A stretch of 23,869 nucleotides of DNA from UMGS973 sp963609975 (GCA_963609975.1 CAVDMD010000019.1:1-23869); one strand, 5' to 3'; numbered from the stretch's first letter, positions 1 through 6,705 are shown. The notes: generated by a model from the letters alone, not told the origin. Numbers and translations: made by a program.

Positions 1-1
1 T

Positions 2-63
2 AGAGCTTTTTAAATTATTCAATCCGGCACCCAACCGCTGATAATTTATATAAGCTCTTTTTT
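2..63 (+). terminator. Possible rho-independent terminator of an upstream gene outside the window
   Basis: Two nested inverted repeats are visible. The outer one is AGAGCTT (2-8) with AAGCTCT (52-58), and the inner one is AAATTAT (12-18) with ATAATTT (41-47). They enclose a loop of about 22 nt and are followed directly by six T (58-63). The stem is AT-rich and has internal mismatches, so it would be a weak terminator. It would close whatever plus-strand gene lies upstream. No coding sequence of that gene is recognisable in bases 1-92. Confidence 0.4.
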
Positions 64-98
64 CATACTCTCATACACATCACCTTCCTCCGGTGTTT

Positions 99-165
99 TA
101 TGTCTGTGACATATATATAACACAGTTTTTTATATATGTCAATAAAATATATTGTTTGTTGACAT
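99..165. promoter_or_regulatory. Repeated ATGTC/GACAT half-sites, likely PadR operator
   Basis: Several inverted repeats share the same half-site. TATGTC-TGT-GACATA lies at 99-113. GACATATATA (108-117) is complementary to TATATATGTC (131-140). ATGTCAA (136-142) is complementary to TTGACAT (159-165). The last arm contains the -35 hexamer of the promoter for the PadR gene just downstream. PadR-family repressors are known to bind ATGT/ACAT-type dyads in their own promoters, so autoregulation is the natural inference. Confidence 0.55.
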
Positions 166-187
166 TATTATTCCTTTGTGCTATTAT
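159..187 (+). promoter_or_regulatory. Sigma-A-type promoter of the PadR operon
   Basis: TTGACA (159-164), a 17-bp spacer and TATTAT (182-187) form a near-consensus promoter. Transcription should begin near 194. This rules out the upstream in-frame GTG (93) and ATG (186) as start codons for the regulator and supports the ATG at 219. Confidence 0.75.
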
Positions 188-218
188 GGCATTGCAAATA
201 CAATTGTATGAGGATGTG

Positions 219-584
219 ATGGTTTTGAAAAACGAAAAAGATACTAAGCATCAGAAAGAACTTAATAATCTGGAAGCTATGTTCAAACGTGCCACGATAC
301 CTCTTCTTGTGCTTCAAATGTTATCAGAACGTGAAATGTATGCATACGAAATAATACAGGAAGTGACATCACTTACAGGCGGTACATATAAAATGCCGCT
401 TCTGTATACCCCGCTGAGCAAACTCAAGGAGCAAGGCTACATTGTTGAGTGCCGTCAGGAGATAACAGACAAAAGCCGTATCAGAATATACTATGCCGTT
501 ACAGATAAAGGACTGGAACTGCTTGAGGATTTAAAACAGACATATGCAGATCTTGCAAAAGCTGTAGAGAGCATAATATCGTGA
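219..584 (+). CDS. PadR-family transcriptional regulator
   Basis: The product is 121 aa with the usual length and layout of small PadR repressors: a winged helix over about residues 17-100 and a C-terminal helix for dimerisation. The stretch from NLEAMFKR through LLVLQMLSE and MYAYEIIQEV to YTPLSKLKEQGYI is the characteristic PadR helix-turn-helix region, and YYAVTDKGLELL is the wing and start of the last helix. The ATG at 219 is preferred because a GAGG lies just upstream and earlier in-frame starts fall inside the promoter. An AAGGAGG for the next gene follows its TGA at once. The protein probably represses its own operon through the ATGTC/GACAT sites. The ligand is unknown. PadR regulators often pair with HAAS/DUF1700 membrane proteins, as here. 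Confidence 0.85.
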   Translation: MVLKNEKDTKHQKELNNLEAMFKRATIPLLVLQMLSEREMYAYEIIQEVTSLTGGTYKMPLLYTPLSKLKEQGYIVECRQEITDKSRIRIYYAVTDKGLELLEDLKQTYADLAKAVESIIS

Positions 585-601
585 TTAAGGAGGTAATATA
601 T

Positions 602-985
602 ATGGCAGCAAAATCTATTATTGAGGAGTATCTTAACGAGGTGAAAGAAAATATATACAGGCTTGAAAAAACAGACAGATTTATTGATGAAATCCGCAGC
701 AGTCTGACTGACTATGTTGAAAACAATCCGGATTGTGACTTTGAAGACCTTGTAAATCAGTTCGGAAGCCCCGAAGATGTAGCCAGAGAATATCTTGACA
801 GCTACGCATATTCCTCACCAAAGGAAATATCAAAGAAAAACAGAAGACGCAGGATACTTATTATCATACTTGTAGTGTTACTTGTTGCGTTAATAACATA
901 CTGCATAGACATATCAATGCATACACAGGGCAAAGCAACAGATGTAGTAACCATATATGAAGAAGTTCCTGCAGATAATAATTAA
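602..985 (+). CDS. HAAS/DUF1700-like single-pass membrane protein
   Basis: The product is 127 aa. An N-terminal helical domain (residues 1-70) carries features of the HAAS/DUF1700 family: an amphipathic helix with IIEEYLNEVKENIYRLEKTDR, an IRSSLTDYVE segment, and the FGSPEDVAREYL motif near residues 54-65. A basic KKNRRRR run precedes one hydrophobic segment (about 85-102), and a short acidic tail follows. The basic side suggests the N-terminal domain is cytoplasmic. The start at 602 is chosen for AAGGAGG at 587-593. The gene sits 17 bp after the PadR gene and 11 bp before an exported protein. In related loci such proteins are thought to act with PadR regulators in envelope responses; the molecular role here is an inference. 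Confidence 0.7.
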   Translation: MAAKSIIEEYLNEVKENIYRLEKTDRFIDEIRSSLTDYVENNPDCDFEDLVNQFGSPEDVAREYLDSYAYSSPKEISKKNRRRRILIIILVVLLVALITYCIDISMHTQGKATDVVTIYEEVPADNN

Positions 986-996
986 AGGAGAGCATA

Positions 997-1479
997 ATGA
1001 AAAGAACAGTTATATCAATTGCAGCAGCATTTGCTTTGCTTATTACTACGGCAATGCCTTGCTTCGCATCAGAAAACAGCATCGAAAGAGAATATGAATA
1101 TTATGATGATGGGTCATATGCAATTATAGAAACAGCCATAAGCACACCTTCAGATATCTCATCAATAGGAATAAACTCAACATCATCAAAAAGAGCAACA
1201 AGAACCTATACATATTATGGTACTACTAACAAAAAAGAATGGGCTATGACCTTGGATGCAACCTTTGAGTACACAGGAGCCAAGGCTACTGCAACGAAAT
1301 CATCTGTGGATTATACAATATATGTGACAGGCTGGAGTTGTAGCAGCAAAAGCGCTACAAAATCAGGAGCAACCGCCAAAGCAAGCGGTACATTCAAATA
1401 TAAAACAGTTACAAGGTCTAAATCAATAGGTCTGAAATGCTCCAAAAGCGGAGTTATTTCACACGTTGATTATGATTGA
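997..1479 (+). CDS. Small exported protein of unknown function
   Basis: The product is 160 aa. The first 24 residues form a clear signal peptide: MKRT, a hydrophobic core AAAFALLITTA, then a probable cleavage after PCFA. The Cys in this segment follows Pro, so it is not a lipobox. The mature part begins acidic and Tyr-rich (EYEYYDDGSY), then becomes Ser/Thr/Lys-rich and probably beta-rich. A conserved-looking block runs from WAMTLDATFEYTG through YTIYVTGWSCSSKS to LKCSKSGVISH. Two cysteines (115 and 148) could form a disulfide. Similar small secreted proteins occur in Clostridia, but I know no function. AAAGGAG lies upstream of the ATG, and a terminator follows at 1503. Co-transcription with a PadR regulator and a membrane protein suggests a regulated surface or secreted factor. 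Confidence 0.75.
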   Translation: MKRTVISIAAAFALLITTAMPCFASENSIEREYEYYDDGSYAIIETAISTPSDISSIGINSTSSKRATRTYTYYGTTNKKEWAMTLDATFEYTGAKATATKSSVDYTIYVTGWSCSSKSATKSGATAKASGTFKYKTVTRSKSIGLKCSKSGVISHVDYD

Positions 1480-1502
1480 TAATTTCCTTAATAAGGCACT
1501 TT

Positions 1503-1528
1503 AAAAGCGTGGTTTGCCCACGCTTTTT
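1503..1528. terminator. Strong, bidirectional intrinsic terminator
   Basis: AAAAGCGTGG (1503-1512) pairs with CCACGCTTTT (1518-1527) around a 5-nt loop, with a T tract on the plus strand. The A run on the left becomes a T run on the minus strand, so it can also end the convergent ATPase gene (1538-2818). Confidence 0.9.
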
Positions 1529-1537
1529 ATCTTTTGC

Positions 1538-2818
1538 CTACAAGGCATATAGCGGTATATCTGTAAGTCCATCGTTTTCTTTATAATCAGCCATGGAAAT
1601 TCTCACAGCCTTTTCCGGAGAATATTTTTCTCTGTAGGTTTTAAGACTTTTGGCTTTAAGGTTGATTTCAGCCTTCACTTCTATCGGAATTACTCTCTGT
1701 CCGTCATCAGCAAGGAAATCAATTTCACAGCCTCCCCTCTCATTTGTATAATAATAGATACCCATATCCTCTACGGCTTTCAGCTGCTGCAATACATACT
1801 GCTCCGTCAGGGCACCTTTAAATTTAACGAAAAGGCTGTTTCCTTCCAGCAGTATTTTAGAGCTTATACCTGTCATACATCCCAAAAGCCCCACATCAAC
1901 GATAAACAGCTTAAATGATTTCAAATCCTCGTACGCCTTGAGTGGCAGATGCGGAACCTTGACTCTGTTTACCTTATGCACAAGCCCGCAATCAGACAGC
2001 CACATTATAGCTGTTTCATATTCCTTGGCTCTTGCTCCCTCTCTTACAAGTCCGTAAATAAATTTTCTGTTTTCTTTTGCCAGCTGCGAGGGTATGGAAT
2101 TCCACACCATTCGTATTCTCGAAACTGCCCCTACAGGCGCATGCTTTGAAAAATCCTGCTCATAAGCACTCAATATGCGTTTTTGTATGTTTCGCACCTC
2201 TTCAAAATCATTTTCGGCAATGAAGCTCTGTACCGCCTCCGGCATCCCGCCTACAAAATAATATTGTTTGAGCACAGTAATATATTCCTGCTTAAACGCT
2301 TCTATCATTTTGTAGTCTCTGTCCTTTATCAGCTGTGCATACTGCTCCCTGCCGGCTGCCATAAGAAATTCTCTGAAAGAAAGAGGATACAGTCTGACAA
2401 ACTCCACCTTGCCTACAGGAAACGAAGTGCCGCTGTGCAAAGCTATCCCCGGAAGCGAGCCGGCACACACTATATGATACTGCGGAGCATCTTCACAGAA
2501 GTACTTAAGAGCAGACAAGGCTCTCGGAGCCTCCTGAATTTCATCAAAAATAATAAGGGTATTATCAGAGTTTATTTTACTTCCTGAATAAATCTCAAGC
2601 ATTTTTATAATTCTGTCAGGATTAAGATTTTCGGAAAACAAATCCCCTGCTCTTTTATCGGCATCAAAATTTATATAAACGGTTTTTTCATATTCCTGTC
2701 TGCCAAACTCCTTCATAAGCCATGTCTTGCCCACCTGTCTTGCTCCCTCTATTACAAGCGGTTTTCTTGATTTTTTGTTTTTCCATTTTTTAAGATTTTC
2801 AATTGCAGCTCTGTACAT
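1538..2818 (-). CDS. ATP-binding protein with AAA and DUF4143 domains (COG1373 type)
   Basis: The 426-aa product has the two-part structure of the COG1373 family. The AAA-type ATPase domain carries Walker A GARQVGKT (residues 25-32), Walker B TLIIFDEIQ (87-95) and the sensor-like CAGSLPG (118-124). The C-terminal DUF4143 region ends in a nuclease-like EID (365-367) followed by IEVK (379-382), which resembles a PD-(D/E)XK core. The length is normal and the gene appears intact. It starts at ATG 2818 behind GAGGTGG. Family members are widespread, often horizontally mobile, and of uncertain function; DNA repair and defence roles have been suggested. The gene is monocistronic, with its own promoter and a shared terminator. 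Paired palindromes in the promoter suggest specific control, possibly by the protein itself. Confidence 0.88.
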   Translation of the reverse strand: MYRAAIENLKKWKNKKSRKPLVIEGARQVGKTWLMKEFGRQEYEKTVYINFDADKRAGDLFSENLNPDRIIKMLEIYSGSKINSDNTLIIFDEIQEAPRALSALKYFCEDAPQYHIVCAGSLPGIALHSGTSFPVGKVEFVRLYPLSFREFLMAAGREQYAQLIKDRDYKMIEAFKQEYITVLKQYYFVGGMPEAVQSFIAENDFEEVRNIQKRILSAYEQDFSKHAPVGAVSRIRMVWNSIPSQLAKENRKFIYGLVREGARAKEYETAIMWLSDCGLVHKVNRVKVPHLPLKAYEDLKSFKLFIVDVGLLGCMTGISSKILLEGNSLFVKFKGALTEQYVLQQLKAVEDMGIYYYTNERGGCEIDFLADDGQRVIPIEVKAEINLKAKSLKTYREKYSPEKAVRISMADYKENDGLTDIPLYAL

Positions 2819-2848
2819 ACGCCCACCTCATTTAATCTTTCTATCTTT

Positions 2849-2877
2849 ATTATACCCGCCCGCTACACTTTTTACAA
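2849..2877 (-). promoter_or_regulatory. Promoter of the DUF4143 ATPase gene
   Basis: Read on the minus strand, TTGTAA (2877-2872), a 17-bp spacer and TATAAT (2854-2849) lie about 30 bp upstream of the start codon. The -35 element is inside the first of two palindromic repeats. Confidence 0.6.
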
Positions 2878-2919
2878 CGAAAAAATGCGACTTATTACAT
2901 TTTTTACAGCGAAAAATGC
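2869..2919. repeat. Tandem pair of palindromic 20-bp repeats (putative operator)
   Basis: Copy 1 at 2869-2888 reads TTTTTACAACGAAAAAATGC and copy 2 at 2900-2919 reads TTTTTTACAGCGAAAAATGC. They differ at very few positions and are offset by 31-32 bp, close to three helical turns. Each copy is itself dyad-like, with T5 facing A5 and, in copy 2, CATTTTT facing AAAAATG. Copy 1 covers the -35 box of the ATPase promoter, which suggests binding of a dimeric regulator at both sites. Confidence 0.65.
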
Positions 2920-2950
2920 AATATGCCGCATCGTCTTAACAAATCTGATA

Positions 2951-4258
2951 TTATGCCTTGCCCTTGATATAGTCCACAAACTGCCTTGCGCATCTGCCGG
3001 ACACATCACCATGACGTATCTGCCATGCATTGGCTTCTCTGTGAAGCTGCTCCTTATCCACAGTAACTCCCTCGGTTTCGGCCAGCTCGTCTATGATTCT
3101 GTAAAACTCATCCTTAGACGGCTTGCCGTAGTAAATCTGCACTCCGAACCTGTCTGCAAGGCTGAGTTTTTCCTCCATGCTGTCGCCTCTGTGAAGCTCT
3201 CCCGTATGCTCCATATCGTTCCTGTCATCCCAGGTTTCCTTGATAAGGTGTCTTCTGTTTGAAGTGGCATATATCAGTATGTTCTCAGCCTTCGATTCAA
3301 GACCTCCCTCTATTACAGCCTTGAGGTATTTGTATTCCGTTTCAAAATCCTCAAAGGACAGATCATCCATATATATTATGAATCTGTAGTTTCTGGTTCT
3401 GATTGCGGAGATTATCCTCGAAAGCATCTTCATCTGATGCCTGTAAACCTGAATAACTCTGAGGCCGTCAGGCCAGAACCTGTTGGCAACAGCCTTGATG
3501 CTGGTGGACTTGCCCGTGCCTCTGTCGCCGTACAGCAGCACATTGTTTGCAGGCTTCCCCTCAACAAACGCTCCGGTGTTTTCAAGGAGCTTCTGCTTCT
3601 GAACTTCGTAGCCCACAAGATCCTCCAAAACAACATCATCCATATTCTTCACAGGCTCAAACTCCGGTATATCCTCTCTGTCCGAAATGCGGAATGCTCT
3701 GTTTACTCCGAATATCCCTGCACCGTATGCCTTGTAAAACTCCGACACCGCCTCAAAAAACTCATCTGCGTTCCGGGCGTTTTCAAGCTGCGCTCTAAGT
3801 TCTCTGACTCTTTTCATAACATTCGGGTTATACATAAGCGACGGCTTCTCTACCGCGGTATACTCGCACAGCACCGAAAAGCAGTCTATGCCAAGCTCTC
3901 GCTCTATCTCGCTGAAATCAAATCTGAAAAGCTTCATAAAAATCTCAAAATCGTGCTTTGCAAAGGAGTTGACGCTGCCCTCTGTGGCTCCTCTCCTCTC
4001 GCACGAGGCACTGAAAGAGTTTTCAGAGCTGATAAGATAATACGTCAGATAGCTTGTCCACAGATTCTCGTCAAACGCATATGATGTGGATATGTCGAGA
4101 ATTTTTCTTACTATACTATATGCGTCTTTTACAAGCTCCGGTTTTTCGCAGGCTCCGCTGCTGTAATTTCTGAAAAGCTCTCCCATTTCATAAAGTATGG
4201 AATTTTCGTTTCTGTCCGAATAGAGTATAAGGTGTGATAAATCTCTGTACATAAACAT
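2951..4258 (-). CDS. DUF815-type AAA+ ATPase
   Basis: The 435-aa product has a helical N-terminal half without recognised motifs, then an AAA+ module. Visible motifs are Walker A GDRGTGKST (244-252), Walker B FIIYMDDLSFE (293-303), a sensor-1 region IYATSNRRH (329-337) and LADRFG (367-372). The Y-E-VQKQKLLENT segment before Walker A and the FEDFE segment after Walker B match the DUF815 family (COG2607), whose biological role is poorly known. The start at 4258 follows a purine-rich AAGAAAGAAGAG; an ATG two codons later (4252) is equally possible. The gene has its own promoter and is transcribed away from the T-box operon. Nothing around it hints at a partner. Confidence 0.85.
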   Translation of the reverse strand: MFMYRDLSHLILYSDRNENSILYEMGELFRNYSSGACEKPELVKDAYSIVRKILDISTSYAFDENLWTSYLTYYLISSENSFSASCERRGATEGSVNSFAKHDFEIFMKLFRFDFSEIERELGIDCFSVLCEYTAVEKPSLMYNPNVMKRVRELRAQLENARNADEFFEAVSEFYKAYGAGIFGVNRAFRISDREDIPEFEPVKNMDDVVLEDLVGYEVQKQKLLENTGAFVEGKPANNVLLYGDRGTGKSTSIKAVANRFWPDGLRVIQVYRHQMKMLSRIISAIRTRNYRFIIYMDDLSFEDFETEYKYLKAVIEGGLESKAENILIYATSNRRHLIKETWDDRNDMEHTGELHRGDSMEEKLSLADRFGVQIYYGKPSKDEFYRIIDELAETEGVTVDKEQLHREANAWQIRHGDVSGRCARQFVDYIKGKA

Positions 4259-4288
4259 CTCTTCTTTCTTTTTGTGTTGTATAACTAT

Positions 4289-4317
4289 GTTATATCAGAT
4301 TTTTTGTTATAATTCAA
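4289..4317 (-). promoter_or_regulatory. Promoter of the DUF815 ATPase gene
   Basis: On the minus strand, TTGAAT (4317-4312), a 17-bp spacer and TATAAC (4294-4289) lie about 30 bp before the start codon. It is back to back with the T-box promoter, whose -35 begins 10 bp away. Confidence 0.6.
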
Positions 4318-4326
4318 TAATTTTTC

Positions 4327-4355
4327 TTGACTTTAATATATCAGCTATGTATAAT
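4327..4355 (+). promoter_or_regulatory. Promoter of the T-box operon
   Basis: TTGACT (4327-4332), a 17-bp spacer and TATAAT (4350-4355). The transcript should start near 4362, which leaves a leader of about 300 nt before the first gene. Confidence 0.75.
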
Positions 4356-4361
4356 CTAACT

Positions 4362-4628
4362 GTAATTCAAAATCGATGACCGGAAACCAGTAAGTTAATA
4401 CAAACCTTACAGAGAGCTGACATATGGTGAGAAGCAGCAGGCGGACATTAACCGAATTCCTTCCGAACAGATGCACGCTGAAGGCACTTTGCTTGTAGGC
4501 GCCGCCGGCAGACAGCCGTTACCTGTCAGGGTATGATAGTACCCGCTGAGGTCAGCATTGCAAGGTGCTGATGAACTGAGGTGGTACCGCGAGAAATTCG
4601 CCCTCTGTTTTAATACAGGGGGCTTTTT
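4362..4628 (+). promoter_or_regulatory. T-box riboswitch, predicted to sense tRNA-Phe
   Basis: The T-box sequence TGAGGTGGTACCGCG is at 4577-4591, directly before an intrinsic terminator. Stem I can be traced. CGGAA (4381-4385) pairs with TTCCG (4461-4465) and GTTAAT (4394-4399) with ATTAAC (4447-4452). They enclose a specifier loop with AGTA (4389-4392) on one side and GAA-TTC (4454-4459) on the other. AGAGAG at 4411-4416 is the distal bulge. After the GAA of the loop-E motif the specifier reads TTC, a Phe codon (4457-4459). The tRNA-end-binding bulge TGGT (4582-4585) fits a tRNA with discriminator A, as in bacterial tRNA-Phe. Uncharged tRNA-Phe would prevent termination and switch on the ligase and ACT genes. 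The element is certain; the Phe assignment is read by eye. Confidence 0.92.
4600..4628 (+). terminator. Regulated terminator of the T-box
   Basis: GCCCTCTGT (4600-4608) pairs with ACAGGGGGC (4615-4623), with one wobble, around a 6-nt loop, and five T follow (4624-4628). It competes with the antiterminator that includes the T-box sequence immediately upstream. Confidence 0.9.
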
Positions 4629-4666
4629 ATATGCCCGAATAAATTCAGACGAAAGAGGAGAAAAAG

Positions 4667-5980
4667 ATGGAAGAAAAACGCTATTTTCAAAAAGAAATCG
4701 AAACAATGCCTGTCGAAGAAATCAGAAAGCTTCAGTCAGAAAAGCTTGTTAAGCAGGTAAAGCATGTATACGACAATGTGGCCTACTACAGAGATCTTAT
4801 GGACAAAAAAGGCGTCAGCCCCGAGGATATCAAAGGCATAGAGGATATTGGCAAGCTGCCTTTCCTGACAAAAGCCGATCTTCGCGAGGCCTACCCTTAC
4901 GGTCTTATGGCAAAGCCTCTCAAAGACTGCGTAAGAATCCAGTCCACATCCGGAACAACCGGCAAAAGAGTAGTTGCATTTTATACTCAGAATGACATAG
5001 ATTTATGGGAGGACTGCTGCGCAAGAGCAATCGTTGCAGCAGGCGGAACCGACGAGGACGTTGTTCAGGTATCATACGGCTACGGACTTTTTACAGGAGG
5101 TCCAGGCCTTAACGGAGGCTCTCACAAGCTGGGCTCACTTACAATCCCCACTTCCTCCGGCAACACAGACAGACAGATGCAGTTCATAACAGATCTGTCC
5201 GCTACAATTCTGTGCTGCACCCCTTCGTATGCGGCATATATCGGCGAGTCTTTCAGGGAAAAGGGCTACAGACCTGAGGACATTCCTCTAAAGGCAGGTA
5301 TTTTCGGAGCCGAACCGTGGACAGAGGAAATGAGACATTCTATCGAAGAAGTGCTTGGAATTAAAGCCTATGACATCTACGGTCTTACAGAGCTTTCAGG
5401 TCCCGGCGTATCATTTGAGTGTGAGGAGCAGCGCGGAATGCATATAAACGAGGACCATTTCCTTGCGGAAATAATCAATCCTGAAACAGGCGAAGCGCTT
5501 CCTGAGGGGGAAATCGGAGAGCTTGTTTTCACTTCACTTGACAAGGAGGCTTTCCCTCTATTAAGATATAGGACAAGAGATCTGTGCAGACTTACAAGAG
5601 AAAAATGCTCCTGCGGCAGAACACACGTCAGAATGAGCAAGCCTCTCGGCAGAAGCGATGATATGATGATAATAAGGGGGGTAAATGTATTCCCTTCACA
5701 GATAGAAACAGTTCTTCTAAACGAGGGCTACACTCCGAACTATCAGATTATCGTTGACAGAGAAAACAACACAGACACCTTCGATATCAACGTTGAGCTT
5801 GCTCCTGAGCAGTTCTCCGACAAGGTAAAGGATATTACCGAAAGAGAAAAAGCTCTGGTTGCAGCCATGAGATCAATGCTTGGCATAGGACCTAAGGTGC
5901 ACCTGCTTCCTCCGAAATCAATCGTAAGAAGCGAGGGCAAGGCAGTTAGAGTAATCGATAAGAGAAATCTTCACGACTAG
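4667..5980 (+). CDS. paaK: Phenylacetate-CoA ligase (PaaK-type AMP-forming aryl-acid ligase)
   Basis: The 437-aa product has the length and motifs of PaaK-family ligases, which convert phenylacetate (or a related aryl acid), ATP and CoA to the aryl-CoA thioester. Motifs seen are the adenylate-forming loop STSGTTGK (93-100), YGLTELSGPG (238-247), YRTRDL (301-306), GRSDDMMIIRGVNVFPSQIE around 328-347, and a C-terminal GKAVRV with the usual catalytic Lys. CSCGRTH (314-320) is also typical. AGAGGAG precedes the ATG. The gene is under the Phe T-box and is followed 11 bp later by an ACT-domain gene. PaaK-type genes in anaerobes often accompany ACT genes and indolepyruvate:ferredoxin oxidoreductase, but no such oxidoreductase is in this window. 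Control by Phe-tRNA suggests a biosynthetic rather than degradative role. Exact substrate, phenylacetate or indoleacetate or similar, is unproven. Confidence 0.88.
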   Translation: MEEKRYFQKEIETMPVEEIRKLQSEKLVKQVKHVYDNVAYYRDLMDKKGVSPEDIKGIEDIGKLPFLTKADLREAYPYGLMAKPLKDCVRIQSTSGTTGKRVVAFYTQNDIDLWEDCCARAIVAAGGTDEDVVQVSYGYGLFTGGPGLNGGSHKLGSLTIPTSSGNTDRQMQFITDLSATILCCTPSYAAYIGESFREKGYRPEDIPLKAGIFGAEPWTEEMRHSIEEVLGIKAYDIYGLTELSGPGVSFECEEQRGMHINEDHFLAEIINPETGEALPEGEIGELVFTSLDKEAFPLLRYRTRDLCRLTREKCSCGRTHVRMSKPLGRSDDMMIIRGVNVFPSQIETVLLNEGYTPNYQIIVDRENNTDTFDINVELAPEQFSDKVKDITEREKALVAAMRSMLGIGPKVHLLPPKSIVRSEGKAVRVIDKRNLHD

Positions 5981-5991
5981 GAGGTAAAACA

Positions 5992-6423
5992 ATGGCTATT
6001 AAACAGTTATCGGTTTTCGTCGAAAACGAAAAAGGAAAATTAAGTGAAATCACAGAGCTTATAGCCGAGGCCGGCATAGATATGAGAGCCATGTCAATCG
6101 CAGACACCAGCGAGTTTGGCATATTAAGACTCATAGTCAGGGAGCCTGACAGATTAAAGGCTCTCCTCGGGCAGAGCGGCTTCATCTCAACTCTGAATGA
6201 TGTAATAGGTGTTGAGATAAGCGACAGACCCGGCGGACTTGCGCAGATTGTCGCTCTGTTTGCCTCAAACGGCATCAATATGGAATATATGTACGCTTTT
6301 CTGACACGCATCGAGGGCAAGGCATATCTTGTTGTCAGAGTTGATGACACTGAGGCTGTCGAAAATCTGCTGTCCTCCGCCGGTATTCATATGCTGTCTG
6401 CGGCAGATATAGAAAATATGTAA
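5992..6423 (+). CDS. Tandem ACT-domain amino-acid-binding protein
   Basis: The 143-aa product consists of two ACT domains. The first spans about residues 4-65 (LSVFVENEKGKLSEITELIAEAGI is a standard ACT opening) and the second about 71-138 (GVEISDRPGGLAQIVALFASNGINMEYMY). No catalytic domain is attached, so it is probably a free-standing amino-acid sensor or regulatory subunit. AGGAGG precedes the start, 11 bp after the ligase gene, so both share the T-box transcript. Double-ACT proteins next to PaaK-like ligases are common in Clostridia and archaea. An aromatic amino acid ligand fits the T-box context but is inferred. No strong terminator is seen after it, so some read-through into the leucine leader is possible. 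Confidence 0.85.
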   Translation: MAIKQLSVFVENEKGKLSEITELIAEAGIDMRAMSIADTSEFGILRLIVREPDRLKALLGQSGFISTLNDVIGVEISDRPGGLAQIVALFASNGINMEYMYAFLTRIEGKAYLVVRVDDTEAVENLLSSAGIHMLSAADIENM

Positions 6424-6480
6424 TTTGTTGATAGGCAACATACCGCCGCAAAACTTTTTGTGTTTTTTCACAAAAACATA

Positions 6481-6509
6481 TTGACTTATCCGTCAAAGCA
6501 GTATAGAAT
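6481..6509 (+). promoter_or_regulatory. Promoter of the leucine operon
   Basis: TTGACT (6481-6486), a 17-bp spacer and TAGAAT (6504-6509). A start near 6516 would give a leader of about 190 nt that holds the leader peptide and attenuator. A U6-looped hairpin lies directly upstream (6455-6476). Confidence 0.6.
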
Positions 6510-6539
6510 AGTCCTATCAGATAAGAAAGGAGAAATTTA

Positions 6540-6578
6540 ATGTTATTACTGCTTTTATGCCTCACTTGTGATTCATAA
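6540..6578 (+). CDS. leuL: Leucine operon leader peptide
   Basis: A 12-codon reading frame encodes MLLLLLCLTCDS, so 6 of 12 residues are Leu, five of them consecutive (codons TTA, TTA, CTG, CTT, TTA) and then CTC. It is preceded by GAAAGGAG at 6525-6532 with a 7-nt spacer and lies just downstream of a good promoter and upstream of a terminator-like hairpin before leuA. This is the classic layout for ribosome-mediated attenuation: shortage of charged tRNA-Leu stalls the ribosome on the Leu run and lets transcription continue into leuA-leuC-leuD-leuB. Two Cys codons are also present. The frame is too short for routine gene finders. Confidence 0.85.
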   Translation: MLLLLLCLTCDS

Positions 6579-6595
6579 TTATATAGCATTGGATA

Positions 6596-6668
6596 TTCTC
6601 AACACCTTTTTAGATTCTCTTTATATTTTATTATACATTCAGCCTTGTTTCTGATTTAATGTTGGGAA
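6596..6668 (+). promoter_or_regulatory. Possible antiterminator pairing in the leu leader
   Basis: TTCTCAACA (6596-6604) can pair with TGTTGGGAA (6660-6668), nine pairs with one wobble. The second arm overlaps the 3' arm of the terminator hairpin (6665-6675), so the two structures exclude each other. The pairing spans about 55 nt and was found by eye only. Confidence 0.4.
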
Positions 6669-6685
6669 CAGGGCTCTTTGTTTTA
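6641..6685 (+). terminator. Attenuator terminator before leuA
   Basis: AGCCTTGTTTC (6641-6651) pairs with GGAACAGGGCT (6665-6675), 11 pairs of which two are G-U, around a 13-nt loop, followed by CTTTGTTTTA. It lies between the leucine leader peptide and the leuA ribosome-binding site, where an attenuator is expected. Confidence 0.75.
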
Positions 6686-6705
6686 ACACGAAAGGATTTT
6701 TTACT

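Noticed and set aside
3437..4084. Long plus-strand open frame of 215 codons opposite the DUF815 ATPase gene
   Set aside because: It is antisense to a gene with clear AAA+ motifs, has no ribosome site or recognisable domain, and its composition is that of a reverse-strand shadow.
6455..6476. TTTTTGTG and CACAAAAA hairpin with a T6 loop between the ACT gene and the leu promoter
   Set aside because: It is A/T-rich, no T tract follows the stem, and it abuts the leu -35 box. It could be a weak stop or a chance structure, so I did not call it a terminator.
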